From NCBI RefSeq assembly GCF_018603885.1, contig NZ_JAHGAW010000004.1, positions 248,001-312,000 on the forward strand: 64,000 nt of DNA, read 5' to 3'. The translations under genes and the position numbers were made by a program. This document shows positions 51,946-60,678 of this stretch, piece after piece. Position 1 is the stretch's first letter; the number at the start of each line of letters is the position of its first letter. Origin of the DNA: Sphingobium nicotianae. GTDB lineage: Bacteria; Pseudomonadota; Alphaproteobacteria; Sphingomonadales; Sphingomonadaceae. Under the pieces are notes generated by a model. It searched no databases. It was not told where the DNA came from and saw only the letters and a list, made by a program, of their open reading frames with translations.

Positions 51946-52423
51946 GCTGGAAGCGCTGCAAATCGAAGCAAAGCGGGTGAGCCGCACGATCGAGCAGGAG
52001 TTATTGCGGGTAGTGAGAACGGGGCGGTTCGGGTTCGAGGATCTTGGGCGAATTGCGATGTCGATCATGTCGCAGATCGCGCAATCAGCCGTGCGCAACG
52101 GCCTGGACACTATTCTCGGCGGGAAGCCGGGTGGAAATGGGCTCGGCGGCATCGTCGCGACGATATTTGGGTCGCTCGGTCTGCCGGGGCGGATGACTGG
52201 CGGGCCGGTGGGGCCGGGGCAGGCCTATCTCGTGGGAGAGCGCGGACCCGAGATTTTCCTGCCGACAAATAGCGGGCAGATATTGCCGGGCGCCGGTGCG
52301 TAGGGCGGCCGGGAGGTCCGGGTGTCCATTACCGTGAACGGAAGCGGTCAGGACGCGCCGAAGGTACTTGCGCGCAGTGCGCGGCAGGTGGCCAAAGCAG
52401 TGCGCGGCGCACTTGCGGAATGA
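51878..52423 (+). pseudogene. GTA tail tape-measure gene with an in-frame amber codon
   Basis: The 141-codon frame contains SRTIEQELLRVVRTGRFGFEDLGRIAMSIMSQIAQSAVRNGLDTILGG, then GRMTGGPVGPGQAYLVGERGPEIFLPTNSGQILPG, which matches GTA tape-measure proteins. TAG at 52301-52303 interrupts it. The same frame stays open for 39 codons (GGREVRVSITVNGSGQDAPKVLARSARQVAKAVRGAL) to a TGA at 52421. Those residues match the family's end, so the original gene was about 181 codons. The N-terminus also looks shorter than usual. No clear start other than ATG at 51878 or 51890. Confidence 0.82.
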
Positions 52424-52425
52424 GC

Positions 52426-53412
52426 TCAGGCCGTCAGGAAGTCCTGCACGGACCAGCGGTGCCAGATGCCGCCATCGACGAGATGCAGGAGGTCGCGGCG
52501 TCCGTCGAGGTAGGGGTGGACGTCTGGATATCGTTTTTCGGGGAAGAATGGGAGTCGACCTTCGCATAGCGTCCCTGCCTCCTCGCCCTCCCCATTGAGC
52601 TTGAGGAGCGTCAGCCGATTGTCTTCTTCCCCATAACCGCCTGCCGCGAGAACATGGTCGCCGGCCACGGCAATAGCTCTGACGCCGGCCAGAGATGTCG
52701 CCCAGCGCCGCTGCGGTCCGGAGCCCAGAGCGGTGATGGGAAACGACATATAAGTGCATGCCCAGGCCGCGGTGCCTGCCACGTTGAGCGCGTAGCAGTC
52801 GGCGATCAGCGGCTCGGTCTGCTCGGCTTGGTGGAGCAGACCCCCTTGCTCGTCGAAACAGGCGACGCCAGCGGCGCTGGGCGGCGCATCTCTGCCGGGA
52901 ATCTGCCAGCTGCTGTTTCCGAACACGCCTTCATCACACCAGCCGACCCAGATCCGTCCGTCGTCATCGATCTTCAGGTGCTCGATGCCATCACCCAGAT
53001 AAACCGAGCCCAGGATCGCGCCACCAGGTGCGAAGATGCGCTCGCCGCAGTCAACGTCAGAACGCGTGCGGACAACAAGCCAGCGGCCATCGGGAAAACG
53101 ATCGACGCGAAGAGAGGGCGATGCCATCGGGAATGTCGGCCCTTCCGCGAGCGCATGTCCGTCGAAGGTCCAGAGCCGCGCCGTGGCGCGGCGGGCAAGA
53201 CGGAAGGGATCGCCTGCGCCCGGCGCCCCATCCGAGCCACGGCGATGCTCTGCGCGCAGATCGACATCCGTGCCGAGAATGGCGAGCGAGCCATCGGCCA
53301 GCGCGGCATAGGTCACGACCTGCCAGCCCATCGGCAGGGGCGGCAGCGTGATCGAGGCTGCATGTCGCAGGGTTTCAAGCGCGGCGGTCATGACGATGCT
53401 CGTGTGCGTCAC
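52426..53412 (-). CDS. unrecognised propeller-like protein inserted in the GTA cluster
   Basis: A 328-residue soluble protein without signal peptide or membrane helix. I do not recognise a named family. It alternates short beta-like segments (DRFPDGRWLVVRTRSD; IEHLKIDDDGRIWVGWCDEG; VRAIAVAGDHVLAAGGYG; RRDLLHLVDGGIWHRWSV), which looks like a beta-propeller. It reads against the cluster. Its stop lies 2 bp from the tape-measure stop and its start 54 bp from the next tail gene, so it fits neatly between them. It is not part of a standard GTA order and may be a moron-like accessory gene. Starts at 53412 or 53391 are possible. Confidence 0.7.
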   Translation of the reverse strand: MTHTSIVMTAALETLRHAASITLPPLPMGWQVVTYAALADGSLAILGTDVDLRAEHRRGSDGAPGAGDPFRLARRATARLWTFDGHALAEGPTFPMASPSLRVDRFPDGRWLVVRTRSDVDCGERIFAPGGAILGSVYLGDGIEHLKIDDDGRIWVGWCDEGVFGNSSWQIPGRDAPPSAAGVACFDEQGGLLHQAEQTEPLIADCYALNVAGTAAWACTYMSFPITALGSGPQRRWATSLAGVRAIAVAGDHVLAAGGYGEEDNRLTLLKLNGEGEEAGTLCEGRLPFFPEKRYPDVHPYLDGRRDLLHLVDGGIWHRWSVQDFLTA

Positions 53413-53466
53413 CGGACGTGCTGACGCAACGACGCAGTACGATCAGTCAAAAAGCGAAGGGCAGAC

Positions 53467-53866
53467 ATGGCATATTGGCTCGCGACCGAGCGGCGATTTC
53501 AGCAGGGCGATGTCATCAAGCGTTTCTCGCCGCCATACTGGACCGTCAATTTTCCACGGCCGATGATGGCGAGCGTGGTGACGACGGGCCCGGCCGCGCT
53601 GCGGGTCGATGCGGTGTTTCATACATCTGGCGACCTAGCCGGGCTTATCTGGGAGTCCGAGGATCGATGGGATCATCCACTGCTGCGCTATGCCACGCGC
53701 CGGACCTATTCCGGCTGCACGCTGTGCTTTCGCGCGGGCGCTCCTGACGGAGGGATGCGACAAGAGGCTCGCGAGCTGTTCCGGGCGGTTTGCGAATGCC
53801 GTGAATTTCGGGGGTGAGCCGCATCTTCCCGGCATGGATTTGCTCACGCGCTATCCGGGGAGCTGA
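53467..53866 (+). pseudogene. fused remnants of two GTA tail genes (deletion junction)
   Basis: The first ~90 codons (MAYWLATERRFQQGD, PYWTVNFPRPMMASVVTT, DDR-type WESEDRWDHPLLRYATRRTYSGCTLCFR) resemble the N-terminus of a sphingomonad GTA tail protein of several hundred residues. From about 53741 another frame reads LTEGCDKRLASCSGRFANAVNFGGEPHLPGMDLLTRYPGS to a stop at 53864, which is the C-terminus of the next tail gene (DUF2163 / BR0599 type). So a deletion removed the end of the first gene and most of the second and joined them out of frame. Identity of the first part is less sure than the second. Confidence 0.7.
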
Positions 53867-53869
53867 GCG

Positions 53870-54283
53870 ATGGACATTTACGGAAGGATCGCCGCCGAGG
53901 CGCTGGCGCTGGTTGGAGCGCCGTTCCGGCTGCATGGCCGGTCTGCGACCACCGGAGTTGATTGCGTTGGGCTCGTGGCTCTCGCCGCCTCGCGGGCGGG
54001 CATTCAGGTTGGGCGGCTGCCGGCGTATCAGTTGCGCGGGATCGGCCTTGCCACCGTGGAGGATGGCCTGCGCGGGGCAGGATTGGTGCCGGTCGCGCTT
54101 GGCGACGTGGGTGATGTGCTCTTGGCGCGGAGCAGGCCGATGCAGCTTCACCTCATGATTGTGACGGGCCGGGGACTTGTTCATGCGCATGCTGGATTGG
54201 CCCGCGTCGTGCTGATGCCGCCCCCCTCGCCCTGGCCGGTGCAGGGACAATGGCGTTTCCGTATTTCGGGCGATCGGGGATAA
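53870..54283 (+). CDS. GTA NlpC/P60-family cell-wall peptidase
   Basis: A 137-residue C40 peptidase. The catalytic Cys lies in TTGVDCVGLVALAASRAG and the His in PMQLHLMIVTGRGLVHAHAG. Family members are the tail-tip lysins that open a path through the recipient's wall. The frame is intact. It starts 4 bp after the fused remnant's stop and ends 4 bp before the next gene. Confidence 0.88.
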   Translation: MDIYGRIAAEALALVGAPFRLHGRSATTGVDCVGLVALAASRAGIQVGRLPAYQLRGIGLATVEDGLRGAGLVPVALGDVGDVLLARSRPMQLHLMIVTGRGLVHAHAGLARVVLMPPPSPWPVQGQWRFRISGDRG

Positions 54284-54287
54284 AGAC

Positions 54288-56510
54288 ATGGCGACATTGG
54301 TACTTACCGCGCTTGACAGCGCGGTTGGCGGCACCATTGGGGGTATCGGTGCGGCCGTCGGCGGCGCGATTGGCGCCCTGGCGGGGCAGTCGGTCGACGC
54401 GCTGATCTTTCGTCCGGGTTCGCGTTCCGGACCGAGGCTCAGCGACCTGCATGTGCAGACGTCGCGCTATGGCGCGGGGGTACCGCGTCTTTACGGAACG
54501 ATCCGTGCCGCCGGCACTGTGATCTGGTCCACCGATTTCCAGGAAAACAGCGCATCGAGCGGCGGCAAGGGCCAGCCGACCATCACGCGTTACAGCTATT
54601 CGAGCAGCTTCGCCGTTCTCCTGTCGGCACGATCGATCATCGGGATCGGGCGCATCTGGGCGGACGGCAATCTGTTGCGCGGTGCTGCGGGTGACTTCAA
54701 GGCGCCGGTGGGAGCGTTCAGGATATATCCCGGCGGGGAAGATCAAATGATCGATCCGCTGATCGCAGCGGACGTGGGTATCGAAGAGGCGCCGGCCTAT
54801 CGCGGCTGCGCCTATGCCGTATTCGAGGATCTGCAACTGGCCGACTTCGGGAACCGTATTCCCTCGCTCACATTCGAGGTGATCGGGGATGCTGAGCCGA
54901 TGGGCGTTGCCGCGATCGTCTCTGATCTGACGGGATAATCAATAGCCTATGTCGGCGATGGAAATGAGCCGGTCTATTCAGGCTTCTCGGCGGATGGTGA
55001 GGATCTGCGTCAGGCAATTGCGCCGCTGATGAGCGTGCACGACCTGCAATGGCGTGAAGGAGAAGGGACGCTCGCACTCGCGGCCGGGAAGGTCACCGAT
55101 CGCGCGCTCGCCTCGTCCCGGGAGGTTCGCGGAATTGACGGTGAAGAACAACAGCCCGGACGGAAACAGCGGACGCCGATCGAAGCCGTGCCGGTTCGCC
55201 TGGGCATCCGACATCATGATCCGGCGCGCGATTTCCAGGTTGGGATTCAGACTGCGGAGCGGCCGGGGCCGGGGCGCACCAGTGAGGAGCATGATCTCCC
55301 GGCGGTCCTCGGCGCCGATGATGCGCGGCGGTTGGCCGATCGCAAATTGCGGACTGCGCTGAAGCGACGGCATCTTTTGCAACGCGCATGCGATTGCACG
55401 GCGCTGGATCTCAAAATTGGCGACGTCGTGACGGTGGGTGACCAGCTGGGGCGTTGGCTGGTCGAGGCCAGCGACTGGGACGACATGGCCGTGCGGTTGC
55501 GTCTGCGCGCATTCGAGACCGGGACGCAGCCCGCCGCCCTTGCGGGCGATTCCGGTGCGGCTTTGCTGGAGCGTGACCTGGCGCAGGGCGCGACCAGTGT
55601 GGCGGTCGTCGAGCTGCCGCCTGATGGTGTCGCGCTCGCGACGGTGCCCACGGTCTTCTGCGCTGCCACCGGAGCCAACCAGGGATGGCGCCGCGCCGCG
55701 CTGTTTCGCTATCGTCCCGAGCTGGAAGTGGCCGAACCGATCGGCCGGACGGCACCCCGTGCGGTGCTGGGCGTTGCCGTTACGATCCTTCCCGGCGGCG
55801 CGCCCTGGCGGATCGACCGTCTCGGCATGGTCGAAGTGACCCTCGATAACGAAGCCGATGTGCTTGTTTCGGCGGAGGACTCGCAATTGCTGCAAAGCGC
55901 GAATCTCTGCCAGATCGGCGACGAGCTGCTGCAATTCGGTCGTGCCGTGCCTATCGGACCTGGGCGTTATCGTCTCTCGCGCCTGATCCGCGGTTGGCAC
56001 GGAACGGAATGGGCAAGTACGGATCATGCTATCGATGAGCGTTTCGTGCTGCTGGATGCTGCGCGTCTGGCATCGGTGGAACTGGCCACTGTCGACGTCG
56101 GGCGTAGTTTGACGCTCCGCGCGGTGGGGAGTGGGGATGCCGTTCCGGCCGAGGCGTCTCGGCTGATCGACGGGCGCGCGATGCTGCCGCCGACTCCCGT
56201 GCATGGGCGCGTCATCATGTTGACCGGAGGCGACATGGCGATCGGCTGGGTGCGGCGCAGCCGGCTCGGCTGGAACTGGCCGGACGGCACCGATGTGCCG
56301 CTCGGTGAAGAACTGGAAAGCTATCTCTTGCGTGTGACGGCCAATGGCAGGGTGCTGCGCGAATGGGAGACGGGCACATCCGCCGCGACCTACGCCGCCG
56401 CGCAGATCGCGGAGGATGCCGCCGCTGGCGCGCCTTGGCCGCTTCAGCTCGAAATCCGACAGAAAGGCATGTGGGGCGTGAGCCGTCCGCTTTTGCTCGA
56501 CCTCTTCTGA
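54288..56510 (+). pseudogene. GTA tail/host-specificity protein gene with an in-frame ochre codon
   Basis: The first 216 codons (MATLVLTALDSAVGGTIGGIGAAVGG, LSDLHVQTSRYGAGVPRLYGTIRAAGTVIWSTDFQE, RGCAYAVFEDLQLADFGNRIPSLTFEV) are the N-terminus of the long GTA tail protein. TAA at 54936-54938 ends it. The same frame is then open for 523 codons (AYVGDGNEPVYSGFSADGEDL ... GMWGVSRPLLLDLF), to 56508. Together the parts give the usual ~740-residue protein. No second frame break was seen. An internal start could express the second part alone, but no good ribosome site was seen near the next Met. Confidence 0.85.
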
Positions 56511-56546
56511 ACCCGCCTCCCTTTCCCAACCAAAAAGGACAGATCC

Positions 56547-57044
56547 ATGGCGCAGACCGATCGACTTGGCTTGCCGCTGCTCGCGGCGGGGCAGGCGCAA
56601 AAGGAGGTGACGCATAACGAAGCGCTGATTCTGCTCGACTGCTTGACCCAAGCCGCCGTTGAGAGCGCGGATCTGGCGGCTCCGCCCATGACGCCGTCTC
56701 CCGGTCAATGTTGGATTGTCGGAAGTGGCGCTACAGGAGAGTGGGCGGATCGCGACGCCATGCTTGCCGCCTGGACGGCAAGCGGCTGGCTATTCGCGTC
56801 GCCGCGGACGGGCTGGCGCGTCTGGGCAATCGATCGCGCAAACGGGGTCCGCTTCAACGGTGCGCACTGGATAGACGAACCGGCCCAAGACGACGGATAT
56901 TATGTCGATGACGAGCGCGTCGTCGGTGCGCGCCAGGGGGCGATTGTGTCAGTGACCGGTGGTGCCGTTCAGGACAGCGAAGCCCGCGCCGCAATCGCCG
57001 CAATCCTCTCCGCGCTGCGCGTGCACGGACTCATCGAAAATTAA
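56547..57044 (+). CDS. DUF2793 domain-containing protein
   Basis: A 165-residue protein that matches DUF2793, the small fibre-like gene that closes GTA and prophage clusters in sphingomonads. It begins TDRLGLPLLAAGQAQKEVTHNEALILLD and contains PGQCWIVGSGATGEWADRDAMLAAWTASGWLFASPRTGWRVWAID. The frame is intact. An AAAAAGGACAG sequence lies upstream of the ATG. It marks the downstream end of the cluster. Confidence 0.9.
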   Translation: MAQTDRLGLPLLAAGQAQKEVTHNEALILLDCLTQAAVESADLAAPPMTPSPGQCWIVGSGATGEWADRDAMLAAWTASGWLFASPRTGWRVWAIDRANGVRFNGAHWIDEPAQDDGYYVDDERVVGARQGAIVSVTGGAVQDSEARAAIAAILSALRVHGLIEN

Positions 57045-57225
57045 CTTTAAACCTGCGGCAGACATGTCGCACTTTCGTCCAAAAGCGACGCGGAATAGCG
57101 TCAAATATCGTAAAAACTGCTGCATCTCCGCAACTCGGGAACTTTACGAGCTTGAAGTTCGTTACGGCCATCACTAAAGCAGCAACGCAGCATTTTTACG
57201 ACCTAAACTCTGAAAGGGGAATGAT

Positions 57226-58287
57226 ATGCGGAAGCTTGGCATCGCCATAGCGCTCGCTTCGACTGCGATGGCATCGCCGTCGATCGCCAAGGATAAGGCT
57301 TGGTATGTTGGAGGCGACATTGGCGCGCTCATTGCAGAAAGCGCTGATTCCACCTACGCCAACGGCGTCACGGCAAAGACCCCGCACAAAACTGGCTACG
57401 ATGCTGCCGGCTATGTCGGTTACGACTTCGGCATGTTCCGCCTCGAGGCTGAATATTCGCACAAGAAGGCGTCGAACAAGAACAGCTATTACTCGAACCG
57501 GTCGACGGATCTTCCCGGCGGCATGGCTCGCGTTGACAGCCTGATGCTGAACGCCCTGCTGGACTTTGGTCCGGACGACGGCCTGCAGGGCTTCGTCGGC
57601 GGCGGTGCGGGTGTGGCGCGTTCGAAGATCTCGCTGCCTGACACGCGCGATTCGGACAGCGGCTTCGCCTGGCAGGCGATCGCCGGTATCCGTTATCCGG
57701 TCACCGAGAATGTCGATCTGTCGTTGAAGTATCGTTATTTCAACCAGAATAACATCAAGCTGAGGAACACGTCGGGCGTGGGCCTGGAGACTGAGGTCAA
57801 GACCCACAGCTTCATGGTTGGCATTGCGTATAACTTCGGTGCTGCGCCGCCGCCGCCGCCGCCTCCCCCGCCTCCGCCTCCGCCTCCGCCGCCTCCCCCG
57901 CCGCCTCCGCCTCCGCCGCCTCCGCCGGTGGCACAGTGCGCGCCTGGGCCGTATATCGTGTTCTTCGAGTGGGATAGCGCTGACATCACGCCTGATGCCG
58001 CCGCGATCCTCGACAACGCGGTCTCGGCTTATGCGAACTGCGGCAGCGCTGCGGTCATGCTGGCCGGCCACGCGGACAAGTCCGGTTCGCCGAAGTATAA
58101 CGTCGGTCTCTCGGCTCGCCGTAATACCTCGGTCCGTGGTTACCTGACCTCGCATGGCATTTCGGACGGCGTGATTTCGTCCGAGGCGTTCGGTGAGTCT
58201 CGTCCCCGCGTCGAAACGGCCGATGGTGTCCGCGAACTCCAGAACCGTCGTGTGGAAATCACCTACGGTCCGGGTTCGGGCAACTAA
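57226..58287 (+). CDS. OmpA-family outer-membrane protein with a 27-proline linker
   Basis: A 353-residue protein. A signal peptide (MRKLGIAIALASTAMASPSIA) precedes an eight-strand beta-barrel domain (AWYVGGDIGALIAES ... MVGIAYNFGAA). The linker is 27 consecutive proline codons (57847-57927). The C-terminal OmpA domain follows (FEWDSADITPDAAAILDNAVSAY; GHADKSGSPKYNVGLSARRNTSVRGYL; ESRPRVETADGVRELQNRRVEI), which binds peptidoglycan. A strong terminator lies at 58321. The Pro tract is unusually long and would stall ribosomes without EF-P. Confidence 0.93.
   Translation: MRKLGIAIALASTAMASPSIAKDKAWYVGGDIGALIAESADSTYANGVTAKTPHKTGYDAAGYVGYDFGMFRLEAEYSHKKASNKNSYYSNRSTDLPGGMARVDSLMLNALLDFGPDDGLQGFVGGGAGVARSKISLPDTRDSDSGFAWQAIAGIRYPVTENVDLSLKYRYFNQNNIKLRNTSGVGLETEVKTHSFMVGIAYNFGAAPPPPPPPPPPPPPPPPPPPPPPPPPPPVAQCAPGPYIVFFEWDSADITPDAAAILDNAVSAYANCGSAAVMLAGHADKSGSPKYNVGLSARRNTSVRGYLTSHGISDGVISSEAFGESRPRVETADGVRELQNRRVEITYGPGSGN
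57847..57927 (+). repeat. low-complexity proline-codon tract
   Basis: 81 bp made only of CCG, CCT and CCC codons, encoding 27 prolines. The mixed codons argue against a simple slippage array, yet CCG/CCT-type repeats may still vary in length between strains. Confidence 0.9.
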
Positions 58288-58320
58288 GCGGTTCGTCGCG
58301 AAAGCGGCAGAAAAATGGAA

Positions 58321-58344
58321 GGGGCCGGCTTGCCGGCCCCTTTT
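58321..58344 (+). terminator. rho-independent terminator after the OmpA-family gene
   Basis: GGGGCCGG-CTTG-CCGGCCCC stem (8 bp, 4-base loop) then TTTT. It lies 33 bp after the stop codon. Confidence 0.9.
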
Positions 58345-58466
58345 CATTTGTAATCAAATGTCGCAGCCTATGGACCCCTGTGCCGGATTTTCTTGAATCC
58401 TGCCCCCCGACTTATGATATTGGCGTGGCAAGGCCAGCATGACGCCGGCCGCTAGGAGTGAAGAAG

Positions 58467-59201
58467 ATGGCAAACTGGCCGGATCCCCGGACAAGTTCGG
58501 CGGGCCTTGGCGGGTCCGCAAGCGCAACCGATGTCGCGTTCGATGCGGGCCTGCGTTCCTATATGCTGTCAATTTATAATTATATGGCGAGCGGCGTGTT
58601 GGTCACGGGCATCGTCGCCCTGTTGTTCGCGCAGAGCGGCTTGGCCTATCAGATCCTTGCCGGCCCTGGCCTGCTCAAGTTCGTCATCATGTTCGCGCCG
58701 CTGGTCTTCGTGATGGTGCTGAGCTTCGGCATCAACCGCCTGCAGACCAGCACAGCGCAAATGCTCTATTGGGCTTATGCAATCGTGATGGGGCTGTCTC
58801 TGGCCTCGATTTTCCTCGTTTATACCGGGGAGTCGATCGCAACGACCTTCTTCGCAACGGCAGCGGCCTTCGCGGGTCTCAGCCTCTACGGATACACGAC
58901 CAAGCGGGACCTGTCCGCCTTCGGCACCTTCTTCATCATGGGCGTGGTCGGTATCCTGGTCGCGTCGCTGATCAACCTGTTCCTGCAGTCGAGCGCGCTC
59001 ATGCTGGCGATCAGCATCCTGGGTGTGCTGATCTTCGCGGGGTTGACGGCCTATGACACGCAGGCGCTCAAGAGCCAGTACAGCTATGTGCGCGGAACGG
59101 ATTTCATGGGCAAGGCCGTGATCATGGGCGCGCTGAAGCTCTATCTGGACTTCGTGAACATGTTCCTGTTTCTGCTGCAGCTGTTCGGCAGACGCAACTG
59201 A
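58467..59201 (+). CDS. Bax inhibitor-1/YccA family membrane protein
   Basis: A 244-residue integral membrane protein of the BI-1/YccA family, with about seven membrane helices. Conserved parts are YMASGVLVTGIVALLF, PLVFVMVLSFGINRLQTSTAQMLYWAYAIVMGLSLASIFLVYTGESIATTFFATAAAFAGLSLYGYTTKRDLS, LIFAGLTAYDTQALK (the C-terminal Asp/His-type pore motif) and LKLYLDFVNMFLFLLQLF. AGGAGTGAAGAAG before the ATG at 58467 favours it over the GTG at 58458. It often works with FtsH in quality control of membrane proteins; a terminator follows at 59228. Confidence 0.93.
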   Translation: MANWPDPRTSSAGLGGSASATDVAFDAGLRSYMLSIYNYMASGVLVTGIVALLFAQSGLAYQILAGPGLLKFVIMFAPLVFVMVLSFGINRLQTSTAQMLYWAYAIVMGLSLASIFLVYTGESIATTFFATAAAFAGLSLYGYTTKRDLSAFGTFFIMGVVGILVASLINLFLQSSALMLAISILGVLIFAGLTAYDTQALKSQYSYVRGTDFMGKAVIMGALKLYLDFVNMFLFLLQLFGRRN

Positions 59202-59227
59202 TGCCAATAAGAGCGATCTTGAATGGG

Positions 59228-59261
59228 GCCTCGGAGGATCATCTTCCGAGGCTCTTTTTTT
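59228..59261 (+). terminator. rho-independent terminator of the BI-1 gene
   Basis: GCCTCGGA pairs with TCCGAGGC (59228-59235 with 59245-59252) with a 9-base loop and a TCTTTTTTT tail. It also lies just beyond the stop of the convergent GST gene. Confidence 0.85.
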
Positions 59262-59281
59262 GCGCCTGCGCCGGCCGGATA

Positions 59282-59911
59282 TCAGCCCGCCGGTGGTTGC
59301 ATCTTCGCGATCAGCGCATTGTCGATCTGCTTGGCGCGTTGATAGGCTGGCCGTTGCCGCAGACGCTCGACATAAGTCGCGAAGGCTGGTCGGTCCGGCA
59401 TCGAGCCGAACATCAATCCCCAATCAATCTGTGAGCCGACATAGATGTCGGCGGCGGTGAACCGCGTGCCGCAAATGTAGTCGCGTCCACTGACGGCGCC
59501 TTCAAGAACATCCATCGTCAGATCATAGGTGCCGTACCCGAACATCCGCTCGCGTCCCGGCTCGACCGTGAAGCCGGCCGCGCGGTTGGTCACGGATGCC
59601 TCGACCGGGCCGGCCGCGAAGAACATCCAGCGATAATAATCGGCGCGCTCGTGCGGACGTGGCGCCAGGCCGGCCGCCGGAAAAGCGTCGGCAAGATAGG
59701 CACAGATGGCGGCGCATTCCGTCACGACCTTGCCCTCATGGACGATCGCCGGCACTTTCCCCATCGGATTGATCGCCAGATAATCCGGCGCCTTCATCTT
59801 CTCCGCATAATCGAGAATATGCGTCTCGTAGGGCTCGCCGACTTCTTCCAGCATCCAGCGGATGGTCTGCCCGCGCGACATCGGGTTGGTGTAGAAAACT
59901 ATGTTGGACAT
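59282..59911 (-). CDS. glutathione S-transferase family protein
   Basis: A 209-residue GST of the usual length. The thioredoxin-like domain contains FYTNPMSRGQTIRWMLEEVGEPYET, NPMGKVPAIVHEGKVVTECAAICAYLADAFP (the cis-Pro and glutathione-binding segment). The helical domain follows (WGLMFGSMPDRPAFATYVERLRQRPAYQRAKQ). AGGAGG 5 bp upstream of the ATG at 59911 fixes the start over a GTG at 59917. Substrate unknown. The divergent gene upstream is read away from it with a 68-bp gap. Confidence 0.9.
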   Translation of the reverse strand: MSNIVFYTNPMSRGQTIRWMLEEVGEPYETHILDYAEKMKAPDYLAINPMGKVPAIVHEGKVVTECAAICAYLADAFPAAGLAPRPHERADYYRWMFFAAGPVEASVTNRAAGFTVEPGRERMFGYGTYDLTMDVLEGAVSGRDYICGTRFTAADIYVGSQIDWGLMFGSMPDRPAFATYVERLRQRPAYQRAKQIDNALIAKMQPPAG

Positions 59912-59979
59912 AGGCACCTCCTGCTGTGGAACATAGCAGGAACATTCTGGACGCGCGAGTCCCTATCGCGATGTGCGTG

Positions 59980-60654
59980 TCATGACGACGTCTGCGCAAA
60001 ACGGCCGTGCGTCAGAAAATGGCGGATCTGTCGGTGTGCGGTGGCATGATAAGGCAACATTCCGTGGGATAGCGGCAGCACGATATGGTCCGCTGCTTCG
60101 GGCAGTCGGGTCGACGCGACGCTGACCTTGCCATCGCTTGGTCGCGGCAACAGGCGGGCTGCAGCGATCGGCAGGATCGGCCGATCGCCCGCGATGATGC
60201 CGAGCGAATAGTCGATCGGCCCGAACAGGCCATCGACGGCCGCCGGCCGACGCGTCACCAACGCTCCTGCCGCCTGACCCAGAATGGGGCGCAACAGGCC
60301 ATGCTGATTCAGAAAATCGGCGATCTCGCTGCCGCCATTGGGCGTGCCGAGCATCACGACACGACCGAGCGCCTTGGGTCTCTGTCGATGGATTAGCGCG
60401 CGTGCGACCAGACCACCCATTGAATGCGCAACGATGTGCAGGGGAGGCGCCCCAGGCCGATCATAGTCTGCAATACGTGGCCGCAGAAATTCGCAAATCT
60501 CATGGAGCGATCGCCCCCAGCTGTCATAACCCAGCTCAACAGGGCGATAGCCCGCCCGGCGCAACATGCGTCCGAGCGGGCGATTCATCACGCTGAAGCC
60601 TGCAAAACCGTGCAACAGCAACACGACCGGCTGGTCTGGCTTCATGTCCGCCAT
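59980..60654 (-). CDS. alpha/beta hydrolase, lipase-like
   Basis: A 224-residue alpha/beta-hydrolase fold protein. The nucleophile elbow is IVAHSMGGLVARALI (Ser in AHSMGG). The oxyanion-hole region is LLLHGFAGFSVMNRPLGRMLRR, and a DPS-like acidic residue follows in PIDYSLGIIAGDRPILPIAA. A C-terminal His lies in PLSHGMLPYHATAHRQ. It is similar to small bacterial esterase/lipase-like proteins such as EstB/YheT-type. No signal peptide is visible. Located just downstream of clpA on the same strand (24 bp gap). Confidence 0.85.
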   Translation of the reverse strand: MADMKPDQPVVLLLHGFAGFSVMNRPLGRMLRRAGYRPVELGYDSWGRSLHEICEFLRPRIADYDRPGAPPLHIVAHSMGGLVARALIHRQRPKALGRVVMLGTPNGGSEIADFLNQHGLLRPILGQAAGALVTRRPAAVDGLFGPIDYSLGIIAGDRPILPIAAARLLPRPSDGKVSVASTRLPEAADHIVLPLSHGMLPYHATAHRQIRHFLTHGRFAQTSS

Positions 60655-60678
60655 CGGCCGTGTGCTGCGTCGGTCAGG

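Noticed and set aside
52301..54938. Amber and ochre codons in tail genes as programmed recoding (for example selenocysteine or suppressor use)
   Set aside because: The codons are TAG and TAA, not UGA. No recoding structure was seen and other lesions in the same cluster point to decay.
57735..58016. Poly-glycine protein on the minus strand opposite the OmpA linker
   Set aside because: It is the antisense reading of the proline tract and has no start signal or family match.
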